The notes below the pieces were generated by a model. That model was not told the origin of the DNA. It saw nothing but the letters and a program-made list of their open reading frames with translations, and made no database searches. A DNA stretch of 64,000 nt, taken from positions 6,758,001 to 6,822,000 of the forward strand of contig NZ_CP016279.1 of NCBI RefSeq assembly GCF_001542625.1. Reading direction: 5' to 3'. Of this stretch, positions 61,838-64,000 are shown piece after piece. Each line of letters opens with the position of its first letter. The first letter of the stretch is position 1. The DNA comes from Streptomyces griseochromogenes. Its GTDB lineage: Bacteria > Actinomycetota > Actinomycetes > Streptomycetales > Streptomycetaceae. Both the position numbers and the translations under genes were made by a program.

Positions 61838-63193
61838 TCACTCCTTCGCCGTGCGGAGAAGTTCGACGTTGCCGTCGAACTGCCAAAGTGGGTTCGGTGC
61901 GTCGCCGGTCGGCGTCCGGACCAGGAAGTAGCCGTTCACTTCCTTCGGTCCGTCGCCGTCGGCCATGAACCGCCCGTCCGGGGTGACGTCGAGTTGGTAG
62001 ATGGCCGTGCCCGCGGCCTCGACGCCGGGGAGATGCCAGGAGACGACGCAGCGCCAGTCGTTGCCCGGTCCTTCGGCGGCGACCCTGATGCTGCCCTTGT
62101 CGCACGTCGCCGTGGTCTTCAACTGCGCTTCGGTGACGTCGGGGCGGTTGAGCTGCTTCGTCTGCATGCGATAGAGGTGGGCGAACGCCGTGGCGAGCGA
62201 GCGCTGCACTTTGTCCTGCTCGATCCCGGAGCCCGTGGCCCCGGTCGTCGCGGCGACGACCGCGACGGTCACCGCGACCACCCCGGCCAGCGGCAGGACT
62301 CCGGCGGTGACCGCGCGGCGCCCCGAGCCGTCGTAGGTGGCGTTGGTGAAGTCGCGCCGCATGAAAAGCGCGTAGGCCAGCACCGTCGCGATCACCGCCC
62401 ACACCAGACTGACCACGACGCCGATGACGAGCGGGCGGAGCTGTGCCGGGCCGGTGAACAGGCCGTTCCAGGCGATGAAGGCGTAGCTGGGCAGGCCGAG
62501 TCGTACGGCGGCGGGGAGCGGCAGCATCTGGGCGAGCTGCATTCCGAGGGCGACGACCGCGGGCAGCAGCAGTCCCATCGGGGAACGCCCCAGTGCGACG
62601 GAGCCGAGCAGTCCGATCGCGGCGAGGGCCAGGGTCGGGGCGAGGACGCAGACCCAGGCGAGCAGAACCTTGCCCGCCGCGTCCGCCGAGGTCAGCAGAT
62701 GACCGTCGAGGCCGACCAGTGGCTGGTTTCCGACTGCCAGGAGACCGCCGACCACACTGGAACAGGCCAGCCCGACCACGAGCAGCAGGAGAGCGGTGAG
62801 GCTGGCCAGCGCCTTCGCCGCGAAGATCCGCCTGGGCGACCGGACCGCCACGAGCAAGTGGCGCCAGGTGCCGAGCCGGTCCTCGGAGGCGAAGATGTCT
62901 CCGGCGACCACCGAGGTCAGCAGCGGGAGTGCCCAGGTGCCCGCGAAACCGAGCATCACCAGCGGTCCGGCCCATCCCGTGGCATGCATCCAGCGCCCGA
63001 AGAGGGTGTCGACGGGCAGCGTGCTCTGCCGGCTCACAGCGGCGACGAAGAGGCCCGGCGCGATCCAGCAGGCGAGGACCAGCAGCCGGATCCGCCATTG
63101 CGAGACCAGCTTGACCAGCTCGAAGCGGTAGCCGCGCGGAACAGAGACGGGGCGGGCGGTGGCAACGTTGCCGTCCGCTGCGGTCGCGGTCAT
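61838..63193 (-). CDS. ABC exporter permease with extracytoplasmic C-terminal domain
   Basis: This is a 451-residue membrane protein with about six to seven helices of the ABC-2 type in two blocks (LLVLACWIAPGLFVAAVSRQ; VMLGFAGTWALPLLTSVVAG; VIGVVVSLVWAVIATVLAYAL). The last about 140 residues are soluble, with two cysteines and the pattern VAAEGPGNDWRCVVSWHLPGV. Its start overlaps the ATPase stop (ATGA), and its stop is four bases before the phosphoesterase ATG. It would move a lipid, peptide or drug and pass it to an outside domain. The substrate is unknown. Confidence 0.85.
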   Translation of the reverse strand: MTATAADGNVATARPVSVPRGYRFELVKLVSQWRIRLLVLACWIAPGLFVAAVSRQSTLPVDTLFGRWMHATGWAGPLVMLGFAGTWALPLLTSVVAGDIFASEDRLGTWRHLLVAVRSPRRIFAAKALASLTALLLLVVGLACSSVVGGLLAVGNQPLVGLDGHLLTSADAAGKVLLAWVCVLAPTLALAAIGLLGSVALGRSPMGLLLPAVVALGMQLAQMLPLPAAVRLGLPSYAFIAWNGLFTGPAQLRPLVIGVVVSLVWAVIATVLAYALFMRRDFTNATYDGSGRRAVTAGVLPLAGVVAVTVAVVAATTGATGSGIEQDKVQRSLATAFAHLYRMQTKQLNRPDVTEAQLKTTATCDKGSIRVAAEGPGNDWRCVVSWHLPGVEAAGTAIYQLDVTPDGRFMADGDGPKEVNGYFLVRTPTGDAPNPLWQFDGNVELLRTAKE

Positions 63194-64000
63194 CGGCCGG
63201 CCTCCTTCGGCTCGGTGAGGGCGAGGAACGCGGCTTCGAGCGGCGACACCACGGGGGCGAGCTCACGCAACGCGATGCCCGCGTGGACGAGTTGCACCAC
63301 GAGTTCGTCCAGGGCGGGCACCAGCGCGCGCACGACGAGCGCCTCGGCGTCGTGCCGTGTCCCGGCGTCGTCGACGATCCGGATGCCGGCCGCGTCGCCT
63401 GCCAGCCGCCGGGCGGCCTGCGGGTCGGAGGTGAGCAGCCGGTAGTCGAGTTCACGGTTCTCGGCGGCCAGCTTGCTCAGCGGCCCGGAGAAGACGACCC
63501 GTCCGGTGGCGACGATGGTGACTTCGGAGCACAGTGCCTGGAGGTCGTCCATGCGGTGGCTGGAGAGCACGACACCGGTGCCGTCCGCCGCGAGCCGGGT
63601 GAGGACGCCGTGTACGTGCTTCTTGCCTGCCGGGTCGAGGCCGTTGGACGGTTCGTCCAGCACGAGCAACCGGGGCTTGGTGAGCAGGGCCGCGGCGAGC
63701 CCGAGCCGCTGCCGCATGCCGAGAGAGAACCCGCGGGCCTGGTCGTCGGCGACATCGGTGAGCCCGACCTGCTCGAGCACGTCGTCGACCCCCGCTGTCC
63801 GCGCGTCGCGGCCGCGGAGAGCGGCCAGCGCGGCAAGGTTCTGCCTGGCGGTGAGCGAGGGGTAGAGACCGGGCCCGTCCACGAAGCCGGCGACTCCGTC
63901 GGGTGCGGCGAGCGCCCGCCGGACCGGCGTACCCAGGATCTCCAGGCGGCCGCTGTCGGCGACGGCCAGGCCCAGCAGGAGGCCGAGCAAGGTCGTCTTG
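63190..64000 (-). CDS. ABC transporter ATP-binding protein, partial at the window end
   Basis: The visible part begins inside the Walker A motif (KTTLL at the window edge), so the start lies outside. The Q-loop region, the ABC signature FSLGMRQRLG, Walker B LLVLDEPSNGLDP and the switch histidine in SSHRMDDL are present. The C-terminal 100 residues are an extra domain as in bacitracin- and lantibiotic-type exporters. It overlaps the permease start (ATGA). Together with the permease and the phosphoesterase it forms an operon. Confidence 0.9.
   Translation of the reverse strand, partial: KTTLLGLLLGLAVADSGRLEILGTPVRRALAAPDGVAGFVDGPGLYPSLTARQNLAALAALRGRDARTAGVDDVLEQVGLTDVADDQARGFSLGMRQRLGLAAALLTKPRLLVLDEPSNGLDPAGKKHVHGVLTRLAADGTGVVLSSHRMDDLQALCSEVTIVATGRVVFSGPLSKLAAENRELDYRLLTSDPQAARRLAGDAAGIRIVDDAGTRHDAEALVVRALVPALDELVVQLVHAGIALRELAPVVSPLEAAFLALTEPKEAGR

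Noticed and set aside
59179..61968. Open frame of over 900 codons antisense to the YncE/phosphoesterase gene
   Set aside because: Its composition (V, R, D, G repeats) mirrors the sense codons, and the sense gene has clear domains, a signal anchor and operon coupling.
1..64000. CRISPR arrays, tRNA or rRNA genes, insertion sequences
   Set aside because: No regularly spaced repeats, tRNA-like cloverleaf with CCA-end context, rRNA stretch or transposase motif was noticed by eye. A dedicated search would be needed to exclude small elements.

Overview
The window is high-GC actinobacterial DNA, almost certainly from Streptomyces or a close relative. The evidence is GC-rich third codon positions, many GTG starts, ATGA/GTGA start-stop overlaps, TANNNT -10 boxes lying 6-8 bases before leaderless starts, and typical gene families: a large SARP regulator, a conservon-type sensor with its roadblock partner, an LAXTG sortase substrate, GH92 and GH65 enzymes, and a PAS/GAF/SpoIIE phosphatase. 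No rRNA, tRNA, CRISPR array, transposase or prophage gene was seen.

Layout. 0.6-7.8 kb: a five-gene plus-strand operon for hydroxyquinol (resorcinol-type) catabolism through maleylacetate and 3-oxoadipate to central metabolism. Its first gene fuses maleylacetate reductase to an intradiol dioxygenase, and an AraC regulator lies convergent to it. 8.6-11.9 kb: a secreted NlpC/P60 hydrolase, a HEAT-repeat protein and a small P-loop kinase. 12.0-15.5 kb: a compact minus-strand cluster of a 51-residue peptide ending in three tandem 9-mers (consensus xxxKxGCIS), a PaaK-like adenylate-forming enzyme, a small protein of unknown role and an MFS exporter. It has a strong promoter and a hairpin just after the peptide gene, and it looks like an undescribed modified-peptide (RiPP-like) locus. 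15.7-17.8 kb: an OhrR-like MarR regulator divergent from an alpha/beta hydrolase, then an ABM-fold protein.

18.5-34.1 kb: a SARP regulator followed by a thirteen-gene minus-strand biosynthetic operon. Its first four genes (queC, queD, queE, folE) make preQ0 or its precursor 7-carboxy-7-deazaguanine from GTP. The rest encode a methyltransferase, a diaminopimelate-decarboxylase-like enzyme, a DapC-like aminotransferase, a DapD-like succinyltransferase, an ATP-grasp ligase, an MFS exporter, an IPNS-like Fe(II) oxygenase, a FAD oxidoreductase with an extra N-terminal domain, and a formyltransferase. The simplest reading is a 7-deazaguanine joined to an unusual amino acid drawn from the lysine/DAP pathway; the amino-acid half resembles the tabtoxin gene set. 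This is the strongest candidate for an undescribed system.

34.9-46.2 kb: an LAXTG-anchored surface protein, a SnoaL-like protein, a membrane-anchored lipoprotein-like protein, an HTH-coiled-coil-receiver protein, a PAS/GAF/PP2C phosphatase, a two-gene remnant conservon (sensor plus roadblock), a Fur regulator and an RsbW-like ATPase. 46.4-50.6 kb: an SDR and an MDR reductase divergent from a DUF485/solute-symporter pair, with matching TetR-type operators over both promoters. 50.6-64 kb: a gene-poor 1.2 kb stretch, a secreted GH92 mannosidase with a very strong terminator, a decayed TetR fragment, a GH65 phosphorylase with its HAD sugar-phosphate mutase, and an ABC exporter operon with a YncE/phosphoesterase protein, cut by the window edge inside the ATPase gene.
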